Source of the DNA: Guptibacillus hwajinpoensis
Lineage (GTDB): Bacteria; Bacillota; Bacilli; Bacillales; Guptibacillaceae
Assembly: GCF_020171785.1 (NCBI RefSeq)
Contig: NZ_JAIVAE010000008.1
Coordinates: forward strand, 124,001-188,000
Direction: 5' to 3'
Length of the DNA: 64,000 bases
In this document: positions 15,992 through 24,612 of the stretch, piece after piece
Position numbering within the stretch: position 1 is the stretch's first letter
Layout: each line of letters starts with the position of its first letter
The notes under the pieces: model-generated
What the model was told of the DNA's origin: nothing
What the model saw: the letters and a program-made list of their open reading frames with translations, nothing else
The model's database searches: none
Made by a program: the position numbers and the translations under genes

Positions 15992-16771
15992 TTACATTGA
16001 TTCTCCTTTTGACACTTCAGATTTTTTTGAACTCGATAAAAACCAGCCTCCGATTGCAATGAGGAGCAATACTGCATAGAACGTAACTTTCCATTCGGGT
16101 GATTTCGCAAATGATTCAGGTAGAATGCTTAATTCTGGGTGAGAAAGGGTGTAAACAGACAATTTTACACCTACCCAACCAACAATCATGAAAGCAGCAA
16201 TCTCCAACCCTGGCTTAGCTTTTAAAAGTTTCACAAAATAATTGGCCGCGAATCGCATCACAATTAATCCGATTAGCCCACCAGCAAAAATCACAAGAAA
16301 TTTCCCGCCGTCTAGTCCACCTATTTGTGGAAGAGGTGTATTGGGAAGCGTAACGGCTAAAGCAACGGCAGCTAAGATAGAATCGACCGCAAACGCAATA
16401 TCTGCTAATTCCACTTTAATGACTGTTCCCCAAAACCCAGACTGCTTTTTGGTTTTTTTCTCAACATCGCTTTTCCCCTTCTTCATCAGCTGCTTTCGAA
16501 CGATATGATTAATTGCAATGAATAAAAGGTAAAGCGCACCGATCGCTTGCACCTGCCAAACACCAACGAGAAAAGAAATCGCAAATAAGGAGGCAAAGCG
16601 AAAAACAAAGGCACCAGCTAGCCCGTAAAACAATGCTTTCTTACGCTCTTCTTCTGGTAAATGTTTTACCATAATCGCCAATACAAGAGCATTATCTGCC
16701 GCAAGCAGCCCTTCAAGTGCAATGAGAAGTAACAAAACCCATCCGTATTCCAACAACATTGACACATCCAT
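15992..16771 (-). CDS. TerC-family membrane protein, Mn2+-riboswitch controlled
   Basis: A 259-residue polytopic protein of the TerC/YkoY/YceF family, implicated in manganese export and metallation of secreted enzymes in Bacillus. Conserved acidic helices are visible: LEGLLAADNALVLAIMVKHL (residues 14-33) and VELADIAFAVDSILAAVAL near 125. The ATG at 16771 follows AAGGAGGACTTAGTA; the longer frame to 16837 runs through the riboswitch terminator and is not used. The yybP-ykoY riboswitch upstream supports a Mn2+ role. Confidence 0.87.
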   Translation of the reverse strand: MDVSMLLEYGWVLLLLIALEGLLAADNALVLAIMVKHLPEEERKKALFYGLAGAFVFRFASLFAISFLVGVWQVQAIGALYLLFIAINHIVRKQLMKKGKSDVEKKTKKQSGFWGTVIKVELADIAFAVDSILAAVALAVTLPNTPLPQIGGLDGGKFLVIFAGGLIGLIVMRFAANYFVKLLKAKPGLEIAAFMIVGWVGVKLSVYTLSHPELSILPESFAKSPEWKVTFYAVLLLIAIGGWFLSSSKKSEVSKGESM

Positions 16772-16810
16772 TACTAAGTCCTCCTTATTTTTCAAATAAA
16801 TGATCTTGCA

Positions 16811-16985
16811 TAAAAAAAGACCTCTGCCGCTTGGCAAAAGGTCTTTTGAAACAAATAAAGACCTTTACCGTAAAAGTAAAGGTCTTGCTAACAACACGAA
16901 TGTTGCCAACAAAGCCGAGAGCTAACATGCTCTGGAATGACGACTTTGCTGTAAAAGCTACTCCCCTTTAGGAGTTGCGTTATTT
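16811..16985 (-). ncRNA. yybP-ykoY Mn2+ riboswitch with two terminator hairpins
   Basis: Reading leftwards from about 16985, the RNA carries the class hallmarks: AAGGGGAGTAGC, GCAAAGTCGTCA, CGGCTTTGTTGGCA and TTAGCAAGACC. The aptamer is followed by a hairpin AAGACCTTTAC/GTAAAGGTCTT (16857-16886) and then a second, better terminator AGACCTTTTGCC/GGCAGAGGTCT with seven T's (16811-16844). Since the left arm of the first includes the aptamer's AAGACC, Mn2+ binding would be expected to prevent termination and switch terC on. Confidence 0.9.
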
Positions 16986-17031
16986 AATTGGTTGAGATGA
17001 TCATAATTTAATTTTTCATCGCTGTCAATTG

Positions 17032-17757
17032 TTATTTTATGCAGGATATGATTAAAAATAACGGAATACGCTGTCTTCTTTTAAACTCTTCTTCCTCTTG
17101 AAAATTTTCTCGTTGTGGCGTTCCTTCTTTTAAGCCCTGTATCGCAAATCCTGCACCCTGAAAGATAAGAAAATAGTCTTCAATCGTCCGATGGTATTTC
17201 ACCACTTGTTCCCCAATCCATGGTTCAATTCGCTTCCCTGTGTCAAAGTAATCATCAACGATCCAATCCGTTCGCTTTCCTGTCATACTTTTGAAAGAAG
17301 CTGTCATAACCGGATGAAGAACGCTGAAAACGAACTTCCCTCCAGGTTTTAACGTTTCATATACGTTCTTAACGATTGATTCTAGATCTTCTATGTAATG
17401 GAGGACTAATTGGGAAACAACCCGATCAAAAGCACCGGCTGGATAAGAATAGGTTTCTAACGATGTGTGGACAACGCTTCCTTTCGTCCCTTGTAGCTTT
17501 AATTCCGCTTGCTTCACCATGTTCTGAGAGCCATCCACCCCTACATATTCTTTACACTGTTTGCTTAGTAATGCTTCTCCAAGCGAAGCGTCTCCACAAC
17601 CGAGATCAAGTATTGTCTGATCCGTAACGTCTCCGAGTAAAGACATTAGGGCAGGATATTCAATTACTTTGTTGGGACTTTCTTCGCGATGTCGTCTAGC
17701 CATATATTGCTCGTAGAAATCATTATGATCGTACACCGATGATCCACCGTATTCCAT
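17032..17757 (-). CDS. SAM-dependent methyltransferase
   Basis: 241 residues of class I methyltransferase fold. Motif I is ILDLGCGDASLGEAL near residues 48-62, the acidic end of strand 2 is YVGVDGSQNMV, motif IV contains FDRVVSQLVLHYIED, and LKPGGKFVFSVLHPV follows. The sequence is typical of small-molecule (UbiE/Coq5-like) enzymes. The start follows AAAGGGGGATTTAAC. The next upstream gene is a second methyltransferase, 38 bp away on the same strand. Substrate unknown. Confidence 0.82.
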   Translation of the reverse strand: MEYGGSSVYDHNDFYEQYMARRHREESPNKVIEYPALMSLLGDVTDQTILDLGCGDASLGEALLSKQCKEYVGVDGSQNMVKQAELKLQGTKGSVVHTSLETYSYPAGAFDRVVSQLVLHYIEDLESIVKNVYETLKPGGKFVFSVLHPVMTASFKSMTGKRTDWIVDDYFDTGKRIEPWIGEQVVKYHRTIEDYFLIFQGAGFAIQGLKEGTPQRENFQEEEEFKRRQRIPLFLIISCIK

Positions 17758-17795
17758 GTTAAATCCCCCTTTTTTCTCTTATCTGACTGGCAACT

Positions 17796-18572
17796 TTATT
17801 TTGATTTTATCGCTTTTGTAGCAATAAACGTTTGAGTATAACGATCGATCAGACGCCTTCCGCCAAAATCATCTTCGTAGAAACCAGCGATCAGAAAGCC
17901 CGCATCAATCTGTCCCTGAATTTGATCTTCTAGCGTATGGCCGAATTCAAGGGCTTGATTGCTTTCCTTATATAGTTGAAGCTCAGTTTCACTTAATTGA
18001 TCGAGCGGGGAAAACGGAATGCTGTTTTTTACGTCCAGAATCCCTTTCTCCTCCTGCTCATCATCGAAAAGGTAAAGCAAAGGATTAGTAAATCCTGAAA
18101 TTAGCGTGCCACCATCTTTTAGTACTCTAGCTGCCTCTTCCCAAACGGGGCAAATATGTTCCACAAATACATTCGAGACTGGATGAACGATCATATCAAA
18201 AGTGTTATCAGGAATAAATGATAAGTCCGTCATATCACCTTTTTCGATCGTAAGCTGCAAATGATCTCTTTCAGCAACAAAACGATCCTGCTCCAATTGT
18301 TTCTCAGAAAGATCAACAACAGTTACTTCTGCTCCTGCAGCGGCAAGGATCGGTCCCTGCTGCCCACCGCCAGACGCGAGACAAAGAATCTTAACCCCTT
18401 TTAGCGTAGTGGGAAACCAATCACGTGGAACGGGTTTTTCCGTTGTTACAGTAATGTGCCAATTTCCCTTCTTACTTTCTTCAATCATTTCACTTGTGAC
18501 GGGCTTTGTATATGAAACGCCATCAGCCACTTTTTTATCCCATACAATGCGATTATGCTCATTGATTTTCAT
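17796..18572 (-). CDS. SAM-dependent methyltransferase
   Basis: 258 residues. The SAM site is LCLASGGGQQGPILAAAGAE near residues 63-82, with VTVVDLSEKQLEQD as strand 2 and GDMTDLSFIPDNTFDMIVHP as motif III/IV. The N-terminus (INEHNRIVWDKKVADGVSYT) is characteristic of a common Firmicutes family of uncharacterised methyltransferases. The start follows AAAGGAGAG. It probably forms a two-gene transcript with the following methyltransferase, to which it is not closely related. Confidence 0.82.
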   Translation of the reverse strand: MKINEHNRIVWDKKVADGVSYTKPVTSEMIEESKKGNWHITVTTEKPVPRDWFPTTLKGVKILCLASGGGQQGPILAAAGAEVTVVDLSEKQLEQDRFVAERDHLQLTIEKGDMTDLSFIPDNTFDMIVHPVSNVFVEHICPVWEEAARVLKDGGTLISGFTNPLLYLFDDEQEEKGILDVKNSIPFSPLDQLSETELQLYKESNQALEFGHTLEDQIQGQIDAGFLIAGFYEDDFGGRRLIDRYTQTFIATKAIKSK

Positions 18573-18652
18573 TGATCGTTACTCTCCTTTCATTCCCCCC
18601 TCTCTTTCATTCTTCTTCATGTGATGAAAACCCTTTTCACATTTATACCCTG

Positions 18653-18973
18653 CTAGTGACGGGGGAGGAGCATTACGGCTACGCCTATAAGGCAAATCGC
18701 ACCTCCAAGTATGTCATAAAGATCAGGAACCTTTTTATCAATTCCCCAGCCCCAAAGAACTGACATCACGACAAACACCCCTCCATACGCTGCATACACC
18801 CTTCCGAAATCAGGATAAACTTGCCAGGTGGCAATGACACCATATAATACCAATGCAAGCCCTCCTGCTAAACCTAGTAAGCTTGAATATCCTTCTCGAA
18901 GCCAAAGCCATATTAAATAGCCTCCACCAATTTCAGCAAGACCTGCTAACGCAAATAAGAGAATCGTCCTCAC
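18653..18973 (-). CDS. YnfA-family small membrane protein
   Basis: 106 residues and four hydrophobic helices of the UPF0060/YnfA family, related to the small multidrug resistance proteins. Signatures: [18 protein letters not shown] (residues 11-28), [20 protein letters not shown] and [13 protein letters not shown]. The start is GTG behind AGGAGGAG. It probably acts as a dimeric efflux protein, but the substrate is not known. Confidence 0.87.
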   Translation of the reverse strand: MRTILLFALAGLAEIGGGYLIWLWLREGYSSLLGLAGGLALVLYGVIATWQVYPDFGRVYAAYGGVFVVMSVLWGWGIDKKVPDLYDILGGAICLIGVAVMLLPRH

Positions 18974-19184
18974 CCGCTATCTCCTCCTTCGAAAATGAGT
19001 GGCTTATCTAGTCATCCTATTTTATAAGGAGTCATCACCCTTCTCCTAATTTTCATTCATTCTTATTTATGGTAAAAACGAACCAACCCATACAAAAATA
19101 TGATAATCTATAAAAAAACGCTTCATTTTCATACTTCCATACTTTTTATATAAAGCTATTATTACCAGGAAAAGAGGATGCCCC

Positions 19185-20777
19185 ATGACGCAACGTGAAA
19201 CGTACATTCAAAACTCTAAAACCACCTGCGAGCATGTTTACCATATGGATCCAAACTCAGTTCCTGTTCTTCACGTTTTATTAACAGAAGAAGAGTTAAA
19301 TCAGCGCATGCACCATTACGAACGTGCGCTTTCCATCATTCAAACATTCATGACAAAACTTTTAAGCTTTCTAACCGATATCCCTACCGTTATCGTAACA
19401 ACCGATGACCAGGGGGTTGTGTTAGATTCCTATGGTGACGAGCGTCTTAAACAAATGACAGCGTCACTCGGCATTCAAAACGGCGTTAAATTCGATGAAG
19501 AAACGGCAGGTACGAATGCTATTACCCTTGCACTAAAACACAATAAGCCCTTTCATTTAATTGGAGAGGATCATTACCATTATTGTTTCAGCGAGGTGGC
19601 GTGCTACTCGGCACCGTATCGTTATCGTAACGGAGAAGTGATCGGCACCATTTCAATTATGACACCAAAAGAGCACGCCTCACCGTTACACCTTGGCTTG
19701 CTTTCATCTTCAATCGATACCATTGAACGCGAAATTCGGGTTCATGAACAAAACGAACAGCTTCATCTCTACAATCAAATGCTGATGAGCACCACGCCAA
19801 TTGGCATTGTTATTTCAGATCAGGCTGGTCATATAAGAGAATTTAATCAAAGTGCCGCTCACCTAACAGGCATGAATAAACTAAACATGATCGGGTCTCA
19901 TATATCAGAGGTTTCTGTTCTTAAACCATTTTTCGATCATGTGCTCACAAAAGAAAAAGGAATCGAGAATATCGAAATCACCTTCTCAAAGCTTGATGAA
20001 CGCAAATGTTTACTTGATATTTTACCTCTATATGATCACAATCAGCGGTTAAGCGGTGCTTTTGCTCAGTTCCGCGATATGACCTCTTATTATCAACTAC
20101 AAGAACAGGTCATTCAATCTGAGAAACTTTCTGCTATCGGGAAATTAGGGGCTGGATTAGCACATGAAATCCGCAATCCTCTCACATCCATCATCGGCTT
20201 TACACAGCTATTGGATGTGGATAAAAAACAAACCCACTATATCGATATTATTAGAACTGAGCTTGAACGAATGAAAAACCTCGTCAATCAATTCGTCATG
20301 ATGGGAAAACAAACAAGTAGTGAACGAAAAGCCGGCCAATTATATCCTCTCATATTTGAAACGGTTGAATTAATGAAAAGCAATGCTCACCTACATAATG
20401 TGGAGATTAACTTCCATGCCGAAGAGGAGCAAATAACCGTTTGGATGGATGCCTCTCAAATCAAACAAGTGCTTATTAATTTTATTAAAAATGCCATTGA
20501 AGCAATGCCTCAGGGTGGAGAAATTACGGTCTCTTTATCTAAAAAAGATCAACACGCCATCATTGCAATTAAGGATAATGGCAAGGGGATGAGTGAGAAA
20601 GAGGTGAAACAGCTCGGAACCCCCTTTTTTAGTACGAAAAACAGTGGGCTTGGAATTGGACTTTCGATTTGCTTTGATATTATGAAAGCTCATGACGGAA
20701 AAATCGTCATTGATTCTGATAAAGGTTCCGGTACAATAGCCAACCTCTTTCTCCCACTTCACAAGGAAGAGAGCTAA
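19185..20777 (+). CDS. Soluble PAS-domain sensor histidine kinase
   Basis: 530 residues without a membrane segment. The N-terminal 190 residues resemble the GAF-like sensor half of AcoR/RocR-type activators (FDEETAGTNAITLAL, YSAPYRYRNGEVIGTISIM). A PAS domain (ISDQAGHIREFNQSAAHLTG) follows, then the phosphoacceptor GLAHEIRNPLTSIIGF near residue 328. The ATPase shows NFIKNAIEAMPQGG, DNGKGMS and GLGIGLSI. No response-regulator gene is adjacent; it may feed the Spo0A phosphorelay or another orphan regulator. The start follows AGAGGATGCCCC. Confidence 0.85.
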   Translation: MTQRETYIQNSKTTCEHVYHMDPNSVPVLHVLLTEEELNQRMHHYERALSIIQTFMTKLLSFLTDIPTVIVTTDDQGVVLDSYGDERLKQMTASLGIQNGVKFDEETAGTNAITLALKHNKPFHLIGEDHYHYCFSEVACYSAPYRYRNGEVIGTISIMTPKEHASPLHLGLLSSSIDTIEREIRVHEQNEQLHLYNQMLMSTTPIGIVISDQAGHIREFNQSAAHLTGMNKLNMIGSHISEVSVLKPFFDHVLTKEKGIENIEITFSKLDERKCLLDILPLYDHNQRLSGAFAQFRDMTSYYQLQEQVIQSEKLSAIGKLGAGLAHEIRNPLTSIIGFTQLLDVDKKQTHYIDIIRTELERMKNLVNQFVMMGKQTSSERKAGQLYPLIFETVELMKSNAHLHNVEINFHAEEEQITVWMDASQIKQVLINFIKNAIEAMPQGGEITVSLSKKDQHAIIAIKDNGKGMSEKEVKQLGTPFFSTKNSGLGIGLSICFDIMKAHDGKIVIDSDKGSGTIANLFLPLHKEES

Positions 20778-20794
20778 GTTTCTCTTCCTACCTT

Positions 20795-20977
20795 TTACAA
20801 CGTCCACACAATGATAAACGTAAAAAGCAAAACTCCAATTGCTATTGTGTCGATCACATACTTTTGGCCTTCCGTTAACGGTTTTCCTTTTATCTCAAGA
20901 TAAGATGGATAAAAGAACCCAATCACGCGAACCAAAATAAGCCCGATCATAATCACAACAGCCGTCCAAATTTCCAT
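20795..20977 (-). CDS. Small membrane protein, hypothetical
   Basis: 60 residues with two hydrophobic helices (about residues 3-22 and 42-59) joined by a polar loop, EIKGKPLTEGQKYVIDT. The ATG is preceded by GGAAGTGG. No family recognised. It is convergent with the histidine kinase. Confidence 0.6.
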   Translation of the reverse strand: MEIWTAVVIMIGLILVRVIGFFYPSYLEIKGKPLTEGQKYVIDTIAIGVLLFTFIIVWTL

Positions 20978-21027
20978 ATAAAACCACTTCCTTTCTCATC
21001 ACTTTCCCTTCTCCTTTAGAACAAAAC

Positions 21028-21062
21028 AAAGGCTGTCACCCACTTAAGGTGACAGCCTTTTT
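21028..21062 (-). terminator. Terminator of the rocA gene
   Basis: AAGGCTGTCACC pairs with GGTGACAGCCTT, with a T-rich tail leftwards, immediately after the gene. Confidence 0.8.
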
Positions 21063-21073
21063 AGCCTATTCGA

Positions 21074-22621
21074 TTAAAACATTTCAGAAACTGTTTTTGC
21101 CTGCATGTGAAGTCCAAGGTAATCCGGTCCACCTGCTTTTGAATCTGTACCGGACATTTTGAATCCTCCAAATGGGTGGTACCCAACAATCGCGCCCGTA
21201 CAGTTACGGTTAAAGTATAGGTTACCTACGTGGAAGTCCATTTTCGCTTGCTCAATGTGTGCACGGTTATTCGTGATCACAGCACCAGTAAGACCATACT
21301 CCGTGTTGTTTGCTACTTCAATCGCTTCATCGAAATTATCTACTTTCGTTAAGCAGACAACGGGGCCGAAGATTTCTTCCTGCTGCATGCGAGATTTTGG
21401 AGCGAGATCCGCGAATACCGTTGGTTTAATGAAGTAGCCTTTTGAATCATCACCTTCACCACCAGCCACAAGTCGTCCTTCTTCTTTTCCGATCTCAATG
21501 TAGCTCATGATTTTATCAAATGATGCTTGATCAATGACTGGTCCCATATAAACGTCTGGTCCTGTCGTTTCGCCCATCGTTAGCTCGTTCGTTAGTTCAA
21601 CGACACGATCGCGCACTTGATCGTACACATCTTTATGAATGACTGCGCGTGAGCCTGCAGAACACTTTTGTCCTGAGAAGCCAAATGCAGAAACAACGAT
21701 CGACTGTGCCGCTAGTTCAAGATCCGCGTCGTTATCCACAACAACTGTATCTTTACCGCCCATTTCGACAATGACACGCTTCAAGTGCTGTTGACCTGGC
21801 TGTACTTTCGCCGCACGCTCATAAATGCGTGTACCTACTTCACGAGAACCAGTGAAGGTAATGATCGATGTTTTCGGGTGATCAACAAGATAGTCCCCGA
21901 CTTCAGCTCCGCTACCTGGTACAAAGTTCAAGACGCCTTTTGGAAGCCCCGCTTCTTCAAGCACTTCAACAAACTTCGCTGCAACAACCGGCGTTGCACT
22001 TGCTGGCTTAAGAAGAACGGTGTTTCCTGTTACAAGTGGAGCTACCGTTGTACCTGCCATAATCGCAAACGCAAAGTTCCATGGAGGAATAACAAGTGCA
22101 ACTCCGCTTGGCGTATAAACGTAACGGTTTTGCTCGCCAGGACGACTCTCAATCGCTTTCCCTTCCCCTAGCTCAATCATTTGGCGGGCATAGTATTCCA
22201 TGAAGTCGATTGCTTCAGCTGTATCCGCATCCGCTTCTTTCCACGGCTTACCTGCTTCATAGACAAGGTAGGCAGAGAATTCATGCTTACGGCGACGAAC
22301 AATCGCAGCTGCGCGGAATAATAGCTCAGCACGAGAGCGAGCCGACCATTTTCTCCAACCTTCAAACGCTTCATCTGCAGACTGAATGGCGCGTTCCGCA
22401 TGCTCTTTCGTTGCCTTTGATACGCGACCAACGATTTGTTCCTTGTTCGCAGGGTTAATGGAAACAATTTTATCTTCCGTGCTAACACGTTCACCATTGA
22501 TGAGAAGATCGTGATCTTTTCCTAGCTCTTCTTTCACTAGTTTCAGTGCTTCTTCGAAAGCCTTCTTATTTTCCTTAACAGTGAAATCAGTAAACGGTTC
22601 GTGTTTGTATGGTACTACCAT
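21074..22621 (-). CDS. rocA: L-glutamate gamma-semialdehyde (P5C) dehydrogenase
   Basis: 515 residues, the length of Bacillus RocA/PutC. It oxidises glutamate semialdehyde to glutamate with NAD+, the second step of proline (and arginine) catabolism. Active-site blocks are visible: [19 protein letters not shown] near residue 168, EMGGKD near 288 and [13 protein letters not shown] with the catalytic Cys near 322. The start follows AAGGGG. It lies 30 bp downstream of the proline dehydrogenase gene, so the two are transcribed together. Confidence 0.95.
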   Translation of the reverse strand: MVVPYKHEPFTDFTVKENKKAFEEALKLVKEELGKDHDLLINGERVSTEDKIVSINPANKEQIVGRVSKATKEHAERAIQSADEAFEGWRKWSARSRAELLFRAAAIVRRRKHEFSAYLVYEAGKPWKEADADTAEAIDFMEYYARQMIELGEGKAIESRPGEQNRYVYTPSGVALVIPPWNFAFAIMAGTTVAPLVTGNTVLLKPASATPVVAAKFVEVLEEAGLPKGVLNFVPGSGAEVGDYLVDHPKTSIITFTGSREVGTRIYERAAKVQPGQQHLKRVIVEMGGKDTVVVDNDADLELAAQSIVVSAFGFSGQKCSAGSRAVIHKDVYDQVRDRVVELTNELTMGETTGPDVYMGPVIDQASFDKIMSYIEIGKEEGRLVAGGEGDDSKGYFIKPTVFADLAPKSRMQQEEIFGPVVCLTKVDNFDEAIEVANNTEYGLTGAVITNNRAHIEQAKMDFHVGNLYFNRNCTGAIVGYHPFGGFKMSGTDSKAGGPDYLGLHMQAKTVSEMF

Positions 22622-22651
22622 GAGTAAATTCCCCTTTCAAATATAAGAAGT

Positions 22652-23569
22652 TTATTTTTTAAAGATTCCATTAAAAGCAAAGGCGATGTTCGCAGGTCGT
22701 TCCGCCAACCGCCGCATAAAATACCCATACCAATCGTTCCCGTAAGGTAGGTATACTCTTACCGCATAACCTTCAGCTAGAAGATCGAGCTGACTCTGGT
22801 TTCGCATGCCGTAAAGCATTTGAAACTCAAATTGATCTTTCGGAATATCATGCTCTTTCACGAATTCTTTCGTAAAGTTAATGATGGCATCATCGTGACT
22901 AGCGATGGCTGTAAAATTCCCATTCAATAAATGTTTCTTAATCAGCTGCTTCAAATTATGATCCACATCTGATTTCGCTGGAAAAGCAACCTTCGCTGCT
23001 TCCTTATACGCCCCTTTCACAAGACGTAAATTCGGCTTTACTTCATTCAAATTATCCAGATCGTGATCAGATCGGTATAAATAAGATTGAATAACCGTAC
23101 CAATGTTGTCGTACTTTTTCTTCAGGTCTTTGTAAAGATTGAGCGTCGCTTCCGTTCGTGTCGAATCTTCCATATCGATCGTAACGAATACATCATGCTT
23201 CACCGCTTCTTCCATAATCTCAACCATGTTACGCCAGACAAGATCATGGCTAATATCAAGACCAAGTGAAGTGACTTTCAAAGACATTTGAGAATTTAGT
23301 TGATGAGCACTAATCATGCGGATTGTATTGATACACTCCTGCGTTCGCTCCTTCGCTTCTGTTTCCGAAGATACGAATTCCCCAAGATGATCCACCGTTA
23401 CCCGAAGCCCCTGACTATTCAAATTCTGAATAAGAGGAACCGCATGCTCAAAAGTCTCACCCCCAACAATCTTATCCGCCCCAAACTTACTACCCCAACG
23501 TTTGGCGAGCCGATCAAGGGAAGGTCTGCTAGCGAGAAAAAGGAAAAAACTCTTGTTGATGGCTTCCAA
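22652..23569 (-). CDS. putB: Proline dehydrogenase
   Basis: A FAD-dependent TIM-barrel enzyme oxidising proline to pyrroline-5-carboxylate. Conserved blocks are LRVTVDHLGEFV, LKVTSLGLDIS, FVTIDMEDSTRT, LRLVKGAYKE, FEFQMLYGMRNQSQL and VRVYLPYGNDWYGYFMRRLA. The start is ambiguous: TTG 23569 is 10 nt from AAGGAG and gives the family's usual length (305 aa), while ATG 23611 also has GGAG at 8 nt and would add 14 residues. It is the first gene of a putB-rocA operon and is probably activated by PutR, encoded upstream beyond a repeat tract. Confidence 0.93.
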   Translation of the reverse strand: MEAINKSFFLFLASRPSLDRLAKRWGSKFGADKIVGGETFEHAVPLIQNLNSQGLRVTVDHLGEFVSSETEAKERTQECINTIRMISAHQLNSQMSLKVTSLGLDISHDLVWRNMVEIMEEAVKHDVFVTIDMEDSTRTEATLNLYKDLKKKYDNIGTVIQSYLYRSDHDLDNLNEVKPNLRLVKGAYKEAAKVAFPAKSDVDHNLKQLIKKHLLNGNFTAIASHDDAIINFTKEFVKEHDIPKDQFEFQMLYGMRNQSQLDLLAEGYAVRVYLPYGNDWYGYFMRRLAERPANIAFAFNGIFKK

Positions 23570-23733
23570 CTCTACCACGCTCCTTTTCACCCTATATCTC
23601 CAATCATTCATCAAGCTTACTCCAAAGAAAGTTTTTGTTTTCTTGTGAAAATTATATCGATTTTAAGGGCCATCTGGCAACGTGGTCAAAGCACAATAGT
23701 TTAGCAGACATTTTGTGGTTTAAACACAATAGG

Positions 23734-24380
23734 AAAAGCGAAAGTGGGCGATTAGGGGCGACAAGCACTGGAGCTCCTCAGAAAGAACACGGTCTTTGTG
23801 TTCATTTTGTGGGGTGAAGCGATCGAGCCCCTGCCCACTGCAGCTGGATCTAGGGAAAAGCAGAGACGAGCGTTTAGAAACGGAGATATTGGAACTCTTG
23901 AACGAGAACACGCTTTTTGTGTTCTGATGAAAGAGTGAAATATCGCAGTTTCTGCGAGTCGGAGCTGGATCTCAGGAAAAGCGGAAGTGGGCGTTTAGAC
24001 ACGACAGGCACTGGAGCCATTTCATTTGAACACGCTTTTTGTGTTCTGATGAAATGGTGAAGTGACCAAGTGTCTGCCCACTGCAGCTGGATCAGGTAAA
24101 GCAGAGACGAGCGTTTAGAAACGGAGATATTGGAACTCTTGAACGAGAACACGCTTTTTGTGTTCTGGTGAAAGAGTGAAATATCGCAGTTTCTGCGAGT
24201 CGGAGCTGGATCTCACGAAAAGCGGAGCGGGCCCGTTTAAATCCGCAGGATGTTGGAGCCCATGAGAGTGAGACGCTTTTTGTCTCATTCGATTGGGTGA
24301 AACAGCCGGAGGATTTGGCCCGCGCAGCTGGATCTCACGAAAAGCAGAAGTGAGCGGTTAGGAGCGACAGGCACTGGAGA
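23734..24380. repeat. Tandem array of about 121-bp structured repeats (five full copies, one partial)
   Basis: Copies begin near 23734, 23856, 23977, 24098, 24218 and 24338 (partial), a period of 120-122 bp. Each starts AAAAGCRGA and ends AGCTGGATC. Each folds into a long hairpin whose stems vary between copies with base pairing kept: AGGGGC/GCCCCT, AGAAAC/GTTTCT, AGACAC/GTGTCT and AAATCC/GGATTT at one stem. The apical stem is GAACAC/GTGTTC in four copies but TGAGAC/GTCTCA in one. Copies two and four are almost identical. The array lies between putB and putR. Confidence 0.88.
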
Positions 24381-24400
24381 CGAGCACCCCGGATTTCCGG

Positions 24401-24500
24401 TTTGGCCAATATATTTGGGATTTAGCCAATAAATCTCGAATTTGGCCAATATATTTTGATTTTGGCTAATATATCTCAATTCTGGCCAATAAACCTAACT
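24401..24500. repeat. Five-unit array of TTTGGCCAAT core with exact 20-bp period
   Basis: The core TTTGGCCAAT (with one-base variants TTTAGCCAAT, TTTGGCTAAT and TCTGGCCAAT) starts at 24401, 24421, 24441, 24461 and 24481. It alternates with AT-rich 10-nt linkers (ATATTTGGGA, AAATCTCGAA, ATATTTTGAT, ATATCTCAAT). It directly follows the partial sixth copy of the 121-bp repeat. The layout matches the CCGCG array at 5161-5260. Confidence 0.85.
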
Positions 24501-24540
24501 CGCTCACCTCGAATTAGGCTACTTAACGGATACAAAAAAC

Positions 24541-24572
24541 TAAAAAAGAAGTTGCACCATGTGCAACTTCTC
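24541..24572 (-). terminator. Terminator of putR
   Basis: Leftwards, AGAAGTTGCAC pairs with GTGCAACTTCT around a 3-nt loop, followed by T's. Confidence 0.75.
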
Positions 24573-24612
24573 AAATTGAGCCAATAACTAGCCAGATCTC
24601 TGCTTAACTCAG

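Noticed and set aside
16772-16837. Upstream extension of terC by 22 residues
   Set aside because: It runs through the riboswitch terminator; the ATG at 16771 has a strong Shine-Dalgarno.
21785-22497. Plus- and minus-strand frames of over 100 codons inside rocA
   Set aside because: They are shadows of the strongly supported rocA frame, with no domain or ribosome site.
23720-24480. Three minus-strand reading frames of 60-90 codons within the repeat tract, two of them starting alike
   Set aside because: They are read through the tandem non-coding repeats and the 20-bp array, share sequence only because of the repeats, and have no ribosome sites.
23734-24500. CRISPR-like array
   Set aside because: The 121-bp units are too long and fold as whole hairpins, and the 20-bp array has 10-nt linkers; no cas genes are in the window.
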